Below, one piece after another: positions 1-11,340 of a DNA stretch of 64,000 nt (positions within the stretch are counted from its first letter, which is position 1; the number at the start of each line of letters is the position of its first letter). This DNA comes from Maylandia zebra. Lineage: Eukaryota; Chordata; Actinopteri; Cichliformes; Cichlidae. The stretch lies in contig NC_135184.1 in assembly GCF_041146795.1 (NCBI RefSeq), positions 5,779,467-5,843,466 of the forward strand. The letters run 5' to 3'. Made by a program: the position numbers and the translations under genes. Under the pieces are notes generated by a model. It saw only the letters and a program-made list of their open reading frames with translations. It was not told where the DNA came from and searched no databases.

Positions 1-445
1 AGGCCCCACGGCTACTAGCTTATCCTACTTTTAAACCTGTAATAGGACACTTACCACCAGGCTCATTGCTCACAGTCATACAAGAAGAACTACTAAAATC
101 TACTCCAAGCATTTTAAAACATCACACATGCTTTTAAAACAAAGAAAATAAAAAATACACAAGTCAAATAGTAATTTACACTCCACAGGTGAATGATGGT
201 TGTTATAACTGATCCTAGCACAAACACACTTTGTGCTAGAACACAATGCAGCATGGGGCCATCTGTGGCGACTGGAGCAAGTCAAACAGACAAATAGCAG
301 ATGTAAGCAGACACCAGCAAGACACACGTGAAGAGATCCTTCGAACCCAACGACGTAGGCAAAACAGAAATATAAGAATCAGAATTGTGTTTATTGGCCA
401 TGTATATGTGCGGTAGATGGTGACTCACAAGCACAGCAATGTAAA

Positions 446-520
<75 letters not shown>

Positions 521-1065
521 AAATTAAGGATTGTACATTAACATATGTTATTGTGGAAACTGCTATCGGGACCATACTGAATTTAACCAGATAAATATTT
601 GATATAGTGAGAGAAAGAGAGTAAATGACAAACAGCCATTATAATTCATCATACACTGAGAGTAGCAGACAAATCAATAAAACACCTCTTCCAATTAATC
701 TAATAATTCATTCAGCGTCCATCTGTTTGTTTTTTATGAGCTTTGTTTGATTTGATAAGTATCTGAGGCTGAGACCACAGGACTGTAAAATCGAATAAAT
801 ATTATGCTGAACAGTCCAAAAGATTCAATAATCTTTTAATCTTTTGGAAATTTTCCCAATTTCTACTAATGAATGTTACCTTGTTTCAGGATACATAATA
901 CCTGCCGTTATCTAAAGACACATCTGCTTACCTGTATCGTTTGCTTGTTTCTCCTTTTCTGTTTTTTTCTAAACCAAGGACCTGATGGCTTTGACCTTTT
1001 CTTGTCCATTTTTGTCCATCAGGAATTTTTCACTCCAGCATCAACACCTAATAGACCTACACCTT
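1..1065. other. Non-coding DNA with hAT-like relic
   Basis: I see no gene here. A stretch at about 735-830 (key words GATTTGATAAGTATCTGAGG and CCACAGGACTGTAAAA) recurs at 46985-47035 inside another repeat, so it is a dispersed element relic, probably hAT-derived. The short open frames look like chance. Confidence 0.4.
447..519. repeat. (CA)n microsatellite
   Basis: An uninterrupted CA dinucleotide run of about 36 units. An antisense frame reading Cys-Val repeats across it is only the microsatellite translated. Confidence 0.97.
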
Positions 1066-1186
1066 GTGGCCCCTAGAGACAAAGCAGCACGTACAAACTC
1101 CAAAACACGTACAAAACACAACGGAAGTGCTCCAGGATGCTAGGGGCAATGTTGAGCTTTGTACGTGATTTGTCTCTAGGGGCCAC
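1066..1186. mobile_element. Short palindromic MITE
   Basis: The 121-bp block starts GTGGCCCCTAGAGACAAA and ends with the near-perfect inverted complement. Both arms continue into CACGTACAAA with small differences. A foldback of this size with no coding content is typical of a miniature inverted-repeat transposable element. The superfamily is not clear because I see no convincing target duplication. Confidence 0.75.
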
Positions 1187-1371
1187 CGTCTATATTTATA
1201 TGTAAACATATATAAATAAAACCACAATCTTTTTTACATTAGTAATTCCTTTTGTGCATAATTTCATATTTTTGTTGATAAGAAATTAATTAAAGCAACA
1301 AAACAACCTGAAGAGCCGGTTAGGAGCCAAAAGAGCCGGTTCTCTAAAAACAGCTGGAATTTCCATCACTA
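1187..1371. mobile_element. Relic of hAT-type element end
   Basis: AT-rich DNA ending in repeated AGAGCCGGTT words and TCCATCACTAG, a style seen at the ends of teleost hAT elements. It stops exactly where the 1.5-kb duplicated flank begins (AGCCCTGTGG), so it may mark the insertion point or duplication edge. Family assignment is tentative. Confidence 0.35.
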
Positions 1372-1863
1372 GCCCTGTGGTGGTATAACGTGGTGTGGAG
1401 GTGTGTATGCAGCAGCACCGAGGTCCTCAGCTGATTTTAATTTCAAATATGTGTCTTGGGCGTAACTTTGTTTATGGCAGCCTGTGTGATTCATGCTGTA
1501 TTCACCTTGCACGCTAAGGTGCTGGCCAATTAAATCATCAGGAAGGCCGATGAACACCCGCCAGGCAGCATAAAGTTTGATTAAAATCTGCTGCAGAACA
1601 TAACTGTGAATTCTGACAGCCAATTTCAAATGTTAGTGTTTCAGTCACTAAAGACTGGCAGTAAATGGAAATGTCAAATGATTCATTACAAGGAGCTGCC
1701 AACTTTAGAGGTTAATCGTGACAAATCTTTTCCTTCACTCAGGTTAGCTAGTAGATTGCGGCTCAAGCAGTGAACACATGTTATCTCTATTCGGACTTTC
1801 CCAAGTGTTCTTTATTTTTTGCTCTTGCTGTTTTCTTTTATTAAGCAGCTTTAATCTTGTCCC

Positions 1864-2110
1864 AGCTGTGGTTCAGGTGGTACAATTGGTACCAGTCACA
1901 GGGTCAGTGGATTGGTCCACAGTTTCCTCCAGCCCACATGCCAAAGTATCCTTGGACAAGACACTGAACCCCAAGTCCATCAGCGTGTGTGAATGTTGGC
2001 TAAAGCCCTCAGGCACAGATAGAAGTGCTGCATGAATGTGTGTGACTGGGTACATGAGACATGTAGCAGAAAGTGCTGTGAGTAGACAGGACCTATGCAA
2101 GTACGACATC
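1864..2110 (+). mobile_element. tRNA-derived SINE (diverged)
   Basis: An A-box-like start (GCTGTGGTTCAGGTGGTA) is followed by the hallmark body of a widespread fish SINE: CCTTGGACAAGACACTGAAC, CCCAAGT, then GTGTGTGAATG. The copy is diverged and is duplicated with its flank at 52815-53061. Confidence 0.7.
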
Positions 2111-2876
2111 ATTTACAAACAACCAACACTTTTCATTTTCACTTTTTTCACTTTCATTGTGTTTTTATTTTGCCAGGGTGCATGCCTTAATTTCTCTCAT
2201 CCAGTGTTATGTTGAATTATTCATCATTCAGTCTTACGTGGAGTTCAGGTCCAGAGATCATAATTGAGGCCAAACGCCACTTTTAAGATATAGGGTATAA
2301 AACTTTATTTTTAAATAAAAAGGGCAGTGATGCTAAACCAGCCTTTAGTTATGCTGCTATCTCCTTAAATCTAGTGTTGCTAGCTATTTCCCAGGCTAAC
2401 TGCTGCTCAGTTCCCCAAAACAAACAACCACTGAAAAGTTAAAAATGTGCTCTGATGAAATGATCAGTTTGGCTGGACTCTCTGCTGTTGCAATAAAGTA
2501 ATAATGTCTTAACATCCATCCATCCAGGGTTTCTGGAGATGAGAGGATTTAGAGGTTAGCAGTGAAATAGCTCGATAAAGGAGAATCCATGTTCTAGTAT
2601 TTCTGAAACAAACAAACAAAAACATGGAAAACCATCCAAACTTTGTATGAAATGTAAGGAAAGTTGTGTCTGGTCATTTATTTGTTTGTTGTAAAAATGC
2701 TTCTTGGCAACAAATCTTATGTCAGTTTACCTAATATGACATATGTAGTAGCAAATAATAAATAAATAATAACCTGTGGTATGCTTACACTTGATCTACA
2801 TGCAACTATACAAACATGTCAGGATTATTATATTGACTGCTTGATCTACTGCAGTGACAACACTGAGGCCTCAAAC

Positions 2877-3046
2877 CTGTCACGATCCTGGATCATTGAC
2901 GCAGCGTTTTCAGTTTTCTTGTGTTTTGATGTCATTTTGTATTATGTTTCATGTTTAAGTCGTCTTTGGTTAAGTTGATTCTCTAGTGCCGAGGTTGTCC
3001 CTGTTTAGATTTGTATTAGTTAGTATTTCCCCCCTTGTGTCTTTGG
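2877..3046 (+). mobile_element. LTR-like repeat, 5' fragment (fossil)
   Basis: The first 170 bp match the longer copy at 54425-54593 and then end abruptly where the TRIM unit begins. It is an incomplete fossil of the TGTCACG... solo-LTR-like family found at several places in this window. Confidence 0.55.
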
Positions 3047-3130
3047 GGGTGACTTTCCCCTGCAGGCTCATCTTCTCCAGAATTGTCCTGATCACACACA
3101 ACAAATAAGAGACGAGAAAAAATTGTACAA

Positions 3131-3143
3131 CCACCAGATGGCG
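3131..3143 (+). promoter_or_regulatory. CTCF-like core motif, site 1
   Basis: CCACCAGATGGCG fits the CTCF core consensus CCASYAGRKGGCR. It lies beyond the 3' end of gene A and recurs at 13477, 31804, 41729 and 45935. Binding is inferred, not shown. Confidence 0.4.
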
Positions 3144-4686
3144 AAAGAGTCCCACTGCAACTTTAAGCCATGAAGGATGTGTCTTGATGTTTGCTTGTGA
3201 TAAATCGGCTTTATGTGAGTCTTTTTCAGAAAGTAACAGTAACACAAATGTAAAAGGAGCCAGTTTTTATTTCTTCATTTTTAGATGTATTCACTCAGGA
3301 TCAGTTTGAAACCATTGGTTGAGACAGTATGTAGTTTAAATTTAAATATTCACCTGAAAGCTCTGAATTATTCACCTGAATAAAATAAATATGAACTCTT
3401 TAGAATACTGGCTTCTGTTTGTTTGAAAAAAAAGCTTTTGAGCTTCAGATAAGATCAAAGATAAGGCAACCGCTGCATCACAAACACAGACATTAGAATA
3501 AATAATTAAAATGTATTATTTATTAATTAAAAATATTTAAAAAACAAAAAGAACAAAAGCTAAACCTGCAAAATTCAAGCACCCAGAAATTTCCCTCTGT
3601 ACTGTGATGTATTATATATATGAAGAAGTGCGGTTATTGTTCATCAGCTTTGAACTGATGTTCATTATATGTCTTTAATCAGTAAAGTCTCGCTTTGCTA
3701 GAAATAAATAAATAAATAATAAAATTGTAAACATGCAGCTGTATGTTAGAAGTCAAAGGGTCCTTAAGTCTTCTGTAAATTGACGGGGATCAAATGAAGG
3801 ACACAAGTATCTGTTCGTACTCTAATAAATGCTGCTTTAATATCCAACAGACTATTTTCCTTCCTCATCAGCAGTAAACAGCTCGACTGCGTCTGTGCAT
3901 TTGTGTCCTCCATACTTGTTTCCACAGACATCTCAGGCTTGATGCCACGATGCAGTGTAGAAACCTGACAACCCTCTGACTCATGTTCAAATGTTCAAGG
4001 ACATTTCTCAGGATCATGTATGACCCCTTTTTGACATTTGGACTTTCATTAATAATATTTGTGTTTCTGAGTCATTTTTGTGGAGACTTCTGTCCAACGT
4101 AGTGTCCAAATGAAGCCTGAAGCTTTTCTTCACCCTCTTGTCAGATGGTCAGCAACAAAACTCTGTTCCAACCAATGTCTGATAAGAGATGAGACACAGC
4201 AGCTGAGCAAATGATCATTTCATGCTGAAGACATCCTCAGACAAAATTAAATACATACATAAACACAGCCTGGTGCCAATAACACAGCTAATGACACTGC
4301 TGTATCACTGGCTTTACTGATTAAAGACCATATCTGAAGGAAATCTTTGAACACAACAGAAAGTGACCTTTTAAACCTGCGACACTGATGCTGCATTCAA
4401 GGACGATTAAAAACATCTGAAAGGACTTAAGAACATCAAGAAAATGTGACTTGTTTCTCTGTAATGAAGCTGTTTTAGTGAAGAAAGTTGAAAGGTCACA
4501 GAGCGACTGCTGAATCTTCTGCTCTAAACATGAACTCTGAACTTTGTGATGCTTCAGGAGGAAAACTGCTTCAGTTATTCTCTCAGATTAGTTTCATATT
4601 TTCTGCATCAGATTTGAGTGAGATCCTGGAATGAAGACAGAAGAAAAGACTTTGTTCAAAGTTTGATTTATAGTCAAACCTTCCAG

Positions 4687-4692
4687 TTTATT
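4687..4692 (-). terminator. Poly(A) signal of TRIM A
   Basis: AATAAA on the minus strand, about 430 bases past the stop codon of gene A. It is conserved at the equivalent place in all four copies and so probably defines the 3' UTR. Confidence 0.6.
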
Positions 4693-5119
4693 CACACAAT
4701 AAAACATCAACACAATATATGAATTCATTCATTAAAATCACAGTTTTTCCTCATTTGTTTGATGATTTTGACAAAAACAAACACAAACACACACACATGG
4801 TCTGCCATACTCATAAAGAGAAATGTCGACATTTTTCAATACAAATATTCCAGAAACATTTAGAGGATAGAGAAGTTTACATTTTCATGTGGAGAAATAT
4901 TTTAGTAAATCAAAATGATGATGAGCAGTGATAGCCTCCATAAACAGTCACAGGAAAGATCTCCTTTAAAAACTGAGAAACATCAAGAGAACAACTAGAA
5001 GATGTGGAGGTACCACCCATAATGTTTGACTGACAGCTGATCTCTGTGCAGAAATGATGGAGAGAAACTAAAATGAAACTAAAACACAGATTTAAACCCA
5101 CAATATGAAAGACTTCAGT

Positions 5120-6790
5120 CTATTTGAGCTTAATCAACTCAGCAGTGGCTCCATAATAATAAGGCGACAGTCCAGCATAGAGCGGCTGAGTGAATGTGGT
5201 CTGGACTCTGTGGAGGAGAGTCATGGTTTCAGAGACACTGTAGAAGGACAAAATACCTGCTCTGTGATCCAGGTACACTCCTACTCTGGAGGACTGAGGA
5301 CCTGAGACAGGAGTTTGGATGTTGTTGTACCAAAATGTATAACTGTTGTTGTTACAATCTAATGACCAAGATTTGTCATTACATCCAAATTTACATTCAT
5401 TACCCTCTCCTTTTCTGCTGATATTCTTGTATGCGACTGCTACATCAACTCCTTCCCCTCTCCACTCCACCTCCCAGTAACAACGTCCAGTCAGACTCTC
5501 TCTACTCAGGACCTGCCACCATCTAGTGAATCTGTCTGGATGATCAGAATAAGACTGTTGTTGTTTCATTACTGTTGCTTTTCTGTTCCCCTCTGATAAT
5601 AACAGATGTGTGTTTGCTGTGTTTGGATCCAGTGTGATTTCACATGAATATTTTAAGAATCCAGCTCTGGTCTTTGGCTCTGCTGGTGGATCTGACAGTA
5701 AAACATCCACTTCAGTGACTGTCAGTGAGATGTTTGTCCATTCCTCTCTCAGAATGTCCTGTAGTTTATCTCTGACCTCTGACACAGCTGCTGTCACATC
5801 CTCAAAGTAGCTCAGAGGACGGATATTGATGCTGGGTGAGTCTGTAGACTCACTGAGTGCTGACAGTGAGGGGTAGTTGTGTAGAAACTGGATGTGATCC
5901 TCTGTGTGTGAGAGCTGCTTCAGCTCAGCATCTTTCCTCTTCAGCTCAGTGATCTCCTGCTCCAGCTTCTCCTGAAGCTCTTTGACTCGACTCACTTCAG
6001 TTTCCTGCTGGGATCTGATCTGCTGCTTCACATCAGAGCTTCTTTTCTGGATGAGATGGATCAGCTCAGTGAAGATCTTCTCACTGTGCTCCACTGTTTG
6101 ATCAGCAGACTGATTGATGGCCTCCACCTCCTGTTGAAGCAGCTTCACATCTTTCTCTCTGTCCTGGATTCTCTGCTGGATGTTTTGTCGACTCACCTCC
6201 AGCTCTCTCTGCCTCTCAGTCCTTTCTGCTGCAGCTGAGACTGTGTCGTGGCCTTTATGTTCATCCACAGAGCAGAGATAACAGATACTCTGCTGATCAG
6301 TACGGCAGAACATCTTCATCACCTCATCATGACGAGAGCAGATGTTCTCCTGGAGCTTCTTGGAGGGCTCCACCAGCTTGTGTTTCTTGAATGAAGCTGC
6401 AACAATATTATGAGTCTGAAGGTGTTTCTCACAGTAAGATGCCAGACAGAATAAACAGGACTTGAAGGCTTTCATTTTTCTTCCAGTGCAGACATCACAG
6501 GCCACATCTTCAGGTCCAGCATAGCAGTGATCAGCAGGAGCAGCTTGGAGTCCAATCTTCTTCAGCTCCTCCACTAAATCTGCTAACATGGTGTTTTTCA
6601 TCAGGACAGGCCTCGCTGTGAAAGTCTGTCTGCACTGAGGGCAGCTGTAGATTTTCTTCTCTTCCTCTTCATCCCAGAAGCTTTTAATACAGTTCATGCA
6701 GTAGCTATGTCCGCAGGGAATAGTCACCGGATCCTTCAGTAGATCCAAACAGACTGAACAGCAGAATTTTGTTTGATCCATTTGATTCAT
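5120..6790 (-). CDS. TRIM E3 ubiquitin ligase, finTRIM/TRIM16-like (copy A)
   Basis: Single-exon gene for a 556-residue tripartite-motif protein. The RING (C11, C14, C26, H28, C31, C34, C50, C53) is complete. B-box 1 spans about 89-137 and B-box 2 about 151-181 (C151, H154, C162, D165, C170, C173, H178, H181). A glutamine/glutamate-rich coiled coil follows at about 190-300, then PRY/SPRY at about 375-556 (LDPNTAN, LTGRCYWEVEW). Such proteins transfer ubiquitin through RING, dimerise through the coiled coil, and use SPRY to bind targets, often viral; that role is inferred from the family. The start MNQMDQ is shared by all four copies and has an in-frame stop upstream. B-box 1 is type I (CTGRKMKAF), like copy C. 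A has one extra residue before the PRY (DPPAEPKT). The exact orthologue is unclear, so no symbol is given. Confidence 0.95.
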   Translation of the reverse strand: MNQMDQTKFCCSVCLDLLKDPVTIPCGHSYCMNCIKSFWDEEEEKKIYSCPQCRQTFTARPVLMKNTMLADLVEELKKIGLQAAPADHCYAGPEDVACDVCTGRKMKAFKSCLFCLASYCEKHLQTHNIVAASFKKHKLVEPSKKLQENICSRHDEVMKMFCRTDQQSICYLCSVDEHKGHDTVSAAAERTERQRELEVSRQNIQQRIQDREKDVKLLQQEVEAINQSADQTVEHSEKIFTELIHLIQKRSSDVKQQIRSQQETEVSRVKELQEKLEQEITELKRKDAELKQLSHTEDHIQFLHNYPSLSALSESTDSPSINIRPLSYFEDVTAAVSEVRDKLQDILREEWTNISLTVTEVDVLLSDPPAEPKTRAGFLKYSCEITLDPNTANTHLLLSEGNRKATVMKQQQSYSDHPDRFTRWWQVLSRESLTGRCYWEVEWRGEGVDVAVAYKNISRKGEGNECKFGCNDKSWSLDCNNNSYTFWYNNIQTPVSGPQSSRVGVYLDHRAGILSFYSVSETMTLLHRVQTTFTQPLYAGLSPYYYGATAELIKLK

Positions 6791-6831
6791 GTGCTGTGCC
6801 GTTTCACCGTCTCTCAGTGACTGTCAGACAG

Positions 6832-6841
6832 TTTCACTTCC
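6832..6841 (-). promoter_or_regulatory. ETS-IRF composite element upstream of TRIM A
   Basis: On the minus strand the sequence reads GGAAGTGAAA, a perfect match to GGAANNGAAA, 42 bp upstream of the ATG. IRF4/IRF8 with PU.1 bind such sites, and the GTGAAACTG context also resembles half an ISRE. It is identical in all four copies. It could lie in the 5' UTR, because a splice-acceptor-like TTTCCTGTAG sits about 70 bp further upstream. Confidence 0.45.
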
Positions 6842-8934
6842 TCTGAACAGAAACAACCTCTGTGCTCTGAAGGGAAACAGATCTCTGCTCTTGTTCACCT
6901 CCTACAGGAAATGAGGCTCACCAGCAACTGCATTTACACCATGTTGTTTAGACCCATCCTGATACAGACACATCTGTGAAGGGAGGCACTAAAGAAATAT
7001 TCTTACAGAGCGACCAAGAGCCAATCACATGATGCAGGGTGTGGTATGTTTGGTTACAGCATGCAGTAACAAGTCTGACCCAGTTAAACTTTAACAATTC
7101 ATTTCTTCATGGTGCAAATATATAGTAGACTCAGGAGTTTAACTCAGTTTTCTTGGCCTTTGTTTATCGTTTCATTTAAAATCTTAATGGGTAAAGATCA
7201 TCATAATTACATATGAAATTATATGTACAAATTATATGTTCCATTACACTATTAACAGCACAGATTATACAGCAAACATCAGATTCATGGATGGAGCCAG
7301 AGGCTAAATGACTGTTCAGTCCTCTTTAGGAAACGATCTTCATATGACGACAAACACGACAACAATCAGCTGTCAAACTGTACAAGAAGTTCACAGTAAT
7401 GTAAAAGAAGTTATATCACTTTATTTTTAAACGTACGCACTCAGGGTCAGGACTGAAGACACTGATCGAGAAAATACTCTAAATATAAATATTCACCTAA
7501 ACATTCAAAATTATTCAATTGCATGAAAAGAAATATGAACTCTCTACAATACTGGCTTCTGATTGGTTGAAAAAGCAGGTGCTGAACTTCAGAAGAGCTA
7601 AAGCTGCAAAACTGTGTAAACCCAGAGTGGATGCTGCCCTCTGACCTTTCAGAAGTACGATCTTTTTATGAAGACACAGAGGCAGAGTTATTATTCATCA
7701 CTTTAAAGATGATATTCGTTACATGTTCTTCACTCGTTGTCTAGTAAAGTCCAGAGAATGAGACACATGATTTCAAAACATACAGCTGCATGTTAGAGAT
7801 CACAGAGTTCTTCAGTCTTATGAGAACTCATGGAGACTAAATGTCAGACACATCAACAGTAAATGTCGTTCCTCCCCCCGTGAGTTTGTGTCCTCCACAC
7901 TTGTTTACACAAACATCTGAGGTTTGAACAGTGTGCAAAACCACATGTTACAAAGCTGCTGAGCTACTGAATACTGGAATATTTCATTCAATATCACCAT
8001 CTGACCAAAGGACAAACACAGAGAGGATTAGAGCGCCAAACTTTGTTTCAAACTGTTTCAGATTTTAGAGGCAAAAAGCAGAATTTCTACCTGGACAAAG
8101 AAATCAAAGCAGGAGAAAAACCAGCTTTTTACATTTATTCAAAGGCATTATGTGAATGTACTCTGAGCCACAGCCTCCTAAAGTAAATACATTTGATCAT
8201 CTAAACCAGACAGAGTCATGTTTTCAGCAGTGTCTGTATCCTCCATATAGACCATGCCATGGTCCACCTAGGGTGAGCAGGTGTCTGACTTTATGTGGGA
8301 CTACACAGCGCTCAGTCCTTGTTTGCCTGTGCCACACACACATTGAGCCAATGTCCAGTTTTTTTATTGACTCTAGTTTCTGTCGATCGGTAGGCCCACA
8401 AAAAAACCCTGTACAGGAAGTAGATTTCATCTCTCTGATAAAAGGAGTTCTAATCCCTGATCCTATGAGTCTGACCCAGTAGATAATATTGATATGATCA
8501 TATTTATGCCTTTGTTGTTTCACAAAGGGTTAAAAACATTCACAGGTTGGACTGTGGTTCTCCTTTTAGCGTCTCTGCTGGAATTTTAACTGTGAACCTC
8601 TTAGATCCAAACTTCTGAACTGCTCATCTCACAGAGGACAAAAGGGAAGAACCCCGAATCTCTTCTTCACCTCACTTTTATACCTGCTCACCCTTTCTCC
8701 CCCCTTCCCTCACTGGACGTCACATCTTCACACTTGGGCCAATCAGGTTGTTGACATTTGATCATCTGATGTGCACCCACACCTCATCTCTCTCTCTCTC
8801 TCTGACTTACAAGATTTAACACAAAGTTTAAACTTTAAAATCACTTCATTACATTTTCTTTGTTATTCTTAACACAGAAAATTCACATTCAAAAACTTAA
8901 CACAGAATAAAACAGAGTAGCCAGTAGTGGGACA

Positions 8935-9275
8935 TGGTTCCAGCAACTCTGATGGTGACGGCCCGTTTGAAGCTGAAGCTCCGGCACGTGTGTCAAAAAA
9001 TCAACACACTGCTTCAGAAACGCTGTGCTGAGGCTTGGTTTGACTGAACAGAGTCACGTGATCAATGACGTCTGAAGCTTCATTCAGCACGTCACTGCTT
9101 CAGTACCTGATTCAAAGATTTATAAGGAATTGAACCATTGGTGGGATTTGTGCTGTGTTTTGGTGATTTTGTGTGAGCGAATCAGTGTGTGACATAATTA
9201 TAGACATGGAGCCAGGAAGAGAGGACGCTCTGCCTGTTCCTCAATAAAAACCAGTTCATCAGCATTTCTGCTCCC
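8935..9275 (+). mobile_element. Possible hAT transposon 5' relic
   Basis: GAAGCTCCGGCACGTGTGTC, GCTTCATTCAGCAC and a short reading frame starting MEPGRE resemble the 5' part of teleost hAT elements, where a transposase start follows such GCTTC-rich DNA. No transposase domain follows. The same relic is in the other spacer at about 37180-37520. Confidence 0.3.
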
Positions 9276-9417
9276 AGGTCTAAAATGTACATAAGAAATA
9301 TGATGTACACATAATTATAATGATATAACTTATAGTATATTATATATAAACGTACCAGTCTGCTGGTTAATTACATAATCAGGTGGAGGCAGTGACCTCA
9401 CAACCTCCTATAAGCTT

Positions 9418-11340
9418 TAAGTTAAGGTTACTTTATTTATACCCACAGGTAAATTTGCTTTACAGAACAATGATAGCATTTGGCCTCCCTTCACAAACAC
9501 ACACACCTAATGAAACCTGACAAAACACATATTTTAATTAAACAAAGTGAATCAAATCAAAAACAATTCTTATTGAGTTCAGTGACATCAGCAGGGACAA
9601 AGCTGTTTTTATAATGCTTTGTCCTGCATCTTGGAACTAGAAACCTCCGTCCTGAAGAAAGAAGCTAAATCCACCCCGTAGAGGATGGGAACCATTTTTA
9701 AGGATTGATTAAGCATCTGTGGTACCTGTTTAGAGTACAGGGAGTCTAAACAGGCCTGTGACTCATCTATCAGACGACTGGACCATCTCACTCACTAATT
9801 CAGTCAATTTTTCTCTGTGACAGAGGTCTGACTGAACCATGGCACCAAACAAAAAGATAAAACAGACTCAATAAAAGAACAAGAAAACAAAGTTCAAATC
9901 TTTCGCTCAATGTGGAAATGAGCAAGTTTCCTGAGGCAGTAAAGGCACTGGTGACCCTTTTTACAGACCGATTTGCAATAAAAGTTCAGTTTTTCATTGA
10001 TTATGGTCCCAAGATATTTATATGATTGCACTTGCTCTATTTTCTGACCTTTAATTAAAGTGACTCTGTGCCCATTTAGTTGTTTCCTAAAATCAATAAC
10101 CATATCTTTTGTTTTAGATATGTTCAATTGGAGATAAGACTCCTCCCACCACTGAACAAAGCCATCAATGATTGGACTATGGTGAGTTTCACCCTCTTTC
10201 AGTAAGCTGACAATAACAAAGTCATCTGTAAATTTAATGATGGCCCTGTTTTCATATCTGCTCTGACACGTGTTTGTAAAGAGAATGAATAATAAGGGCG
10301 ATAAGAGACACCCTGGAGGAGAAGCTGTGGAGGAGAACACTGGGTCAGACAGAACCCCATTTATTCTCACTCTTTGTGACCTGTCAGTTAAAAGATCTAA
10401 AATCCAGCAAACCAGGTTTTTCCTGATTTCAAACTCTTCTAAAAGTCTTTTCATTAAAATATGGGGCTGTATTGTATTAAAAGCAGAAGAAAAATCAATG
10501 AAAAGAAGTCTTGCAAAAGTCCCTTTACTCTCTACATGTTTAAGAATCAGATTTAGTCCAAAGCGCGTCCTGCACTCCTCTGTTGGGCCTGTGCGCAAAC
10601 TGCATTGGATCCAGCTGATATTCAATCTCTTCCATAATCACATTTCTGATGATTTTTTCAGACTTTCATGACAACTCAGGTGAGGCAACAGGCCTGAAGT
10701 CATTCAGGACGTTTGGACGACTAGATTTAGGGACATGAACGACGACAGCTTCCTTCCAAAGCGAGGGCACATTTTGTATTTGAAAGGATTTATTGAAAAT
10801 AAGCTGAAATTTAGGACTGAGCTCTTTAGCACAAGATTTAATTAGGCGGCACTAATGTTATCAGGGCCCTGGCTCTTGTTCACATTAACTGTATGAAAGG
10901 CCTTTTGGACATCGCTGAGTTCAGTGATGAAGTGTTGAGTATCTTTCAGTTTCTGTTTCAGTTCAGAAGAACTAAAACGAGCATCAAGCATATTCAAATC
11001 TCTGTCTGACTTAAAACCGTCTACAATGATCTGACTGCTGCTCTGGGGATTTTGAAACCCTGATATGGTTTTCATACAAGTCCAGGCAGACTCAAAACGT
11101 TTTGCAGCAAATTTTCTTTCAAGAAGGTTTTTGTAGATCTGTTTTGCTTTCAAGAGCTCGATTTTCAAGTCTTTGGTGACTGCCTGAAAGTCAGTAACAG
11201 CCCCCTCTTTAAAAGCCTGTCTCTTTTTCCTTAAACAGGATTTGATGCATTTGGTGACCCATGGCTTATTGTTAGGGTACACTTTAGCACGCTTAAGGGG
11301 TATAATCATGTCTTTACAAAAACTGCATATGAGCTAACAT
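9418..11340 (-). mobile_element. 5'-truncated LINE (Rex1/L2/CR1-like), copy in A-B spacer
   Basis: Three consecutive minus-strand coding blocks belong to one LINE ORF2. The pre-RT linker is at 10842-11309 (NKPWVTK, KSQGPDNI). The reverse transcriptase at 9894-10625 shows FIDFSSAFNTI, the B motif SPPGCLLSPLLF and a catalytic FTDD. The post-RT tail at 9609-9791 includes WSSRLIDESQACLDSLYS. The endonuclease end is missing and the blocks lie in different frames, so this copy is dead. The 3' end lies near TTAAGGTTACTTTATTTATA. The same copy sits at the same place in the C-D spacer, so it inserted before that duplication. Confidence 0.85.

Larger units (their letters stand above)
1372..3046. repeat. 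Left copy of cluster-flanking direct duplication
   Basis: This segment is nearly identical, in the same orientation, to 52316-54593. The match runs base for base to about 2876. The left copy then jumps to a TGTCACGATCCTGG repeat that in the right copy lies about 596 bp further on, so the left copy carries a clean internal deletion. The pair brackets the entire TRIM array. Inside are a SINE (1864-2110) and the start of an LTR-like repeat (2877-3046). No gene is recognised; two frames (1369-1629 minus, 1778-2035 plus) recur in the other copy only because the DNA is duplicated. Confidence 0.85.
3122..5119. repeat. 3' flank of TRIM unit A
   Basis: Non-coding DNA downstream of TRIM gene A, homologous to 13472-15047, 31798-33377 and 41724-43301. 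Unit A alone keeps about 390 bp (3250-3640) that the other three lack. That extra piece and the following sequence to about 3955 also match 7430-7945 at lower identity, which points to an older round of duplication. No coding sequence other than the transcript 3' end is supported. Confidence 0.8.
6791..9415. repeat. Duplicated spacer upstream of TRIM A (proximal part)
   Basis: Nearly identical to 35037-37663. The first 385 bp are the proximal upstream region shared by all copies. The part from 7430 to 7945 is a diverged relative of the 3' flank of gene A (3280-3955), as if an older TRIM unit once ended here. The rest shows no recognised gene. Open frames at 8156-8482 (plus) and 8224-8523 (minus) recur at 36401-36768 only through duplication. 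A TC tract lies at 8788-8803. Confidence 0.75.

Noticed and set aside
282-575. Minus-strand frame rich in Cys-Val
   Set aside because: It is the CA microsatellite translated.
4719-5101. Conserved short frames (70 codons plus, 63 codons minus) next to each TRIM stop
   Set aside because: They fall in the 3' UTR of the TRIM transcript and recur only because the units are duplicated.
8156-8523. Overlapping 108- and 99-codon frames on both strands, repeated at 36401-36768
   Set aside because: Both lie in recently duplicated spacer, so recurrence is not evidence of coding. There is no domain, and the few changes between copies are not biased to synonymous sites.
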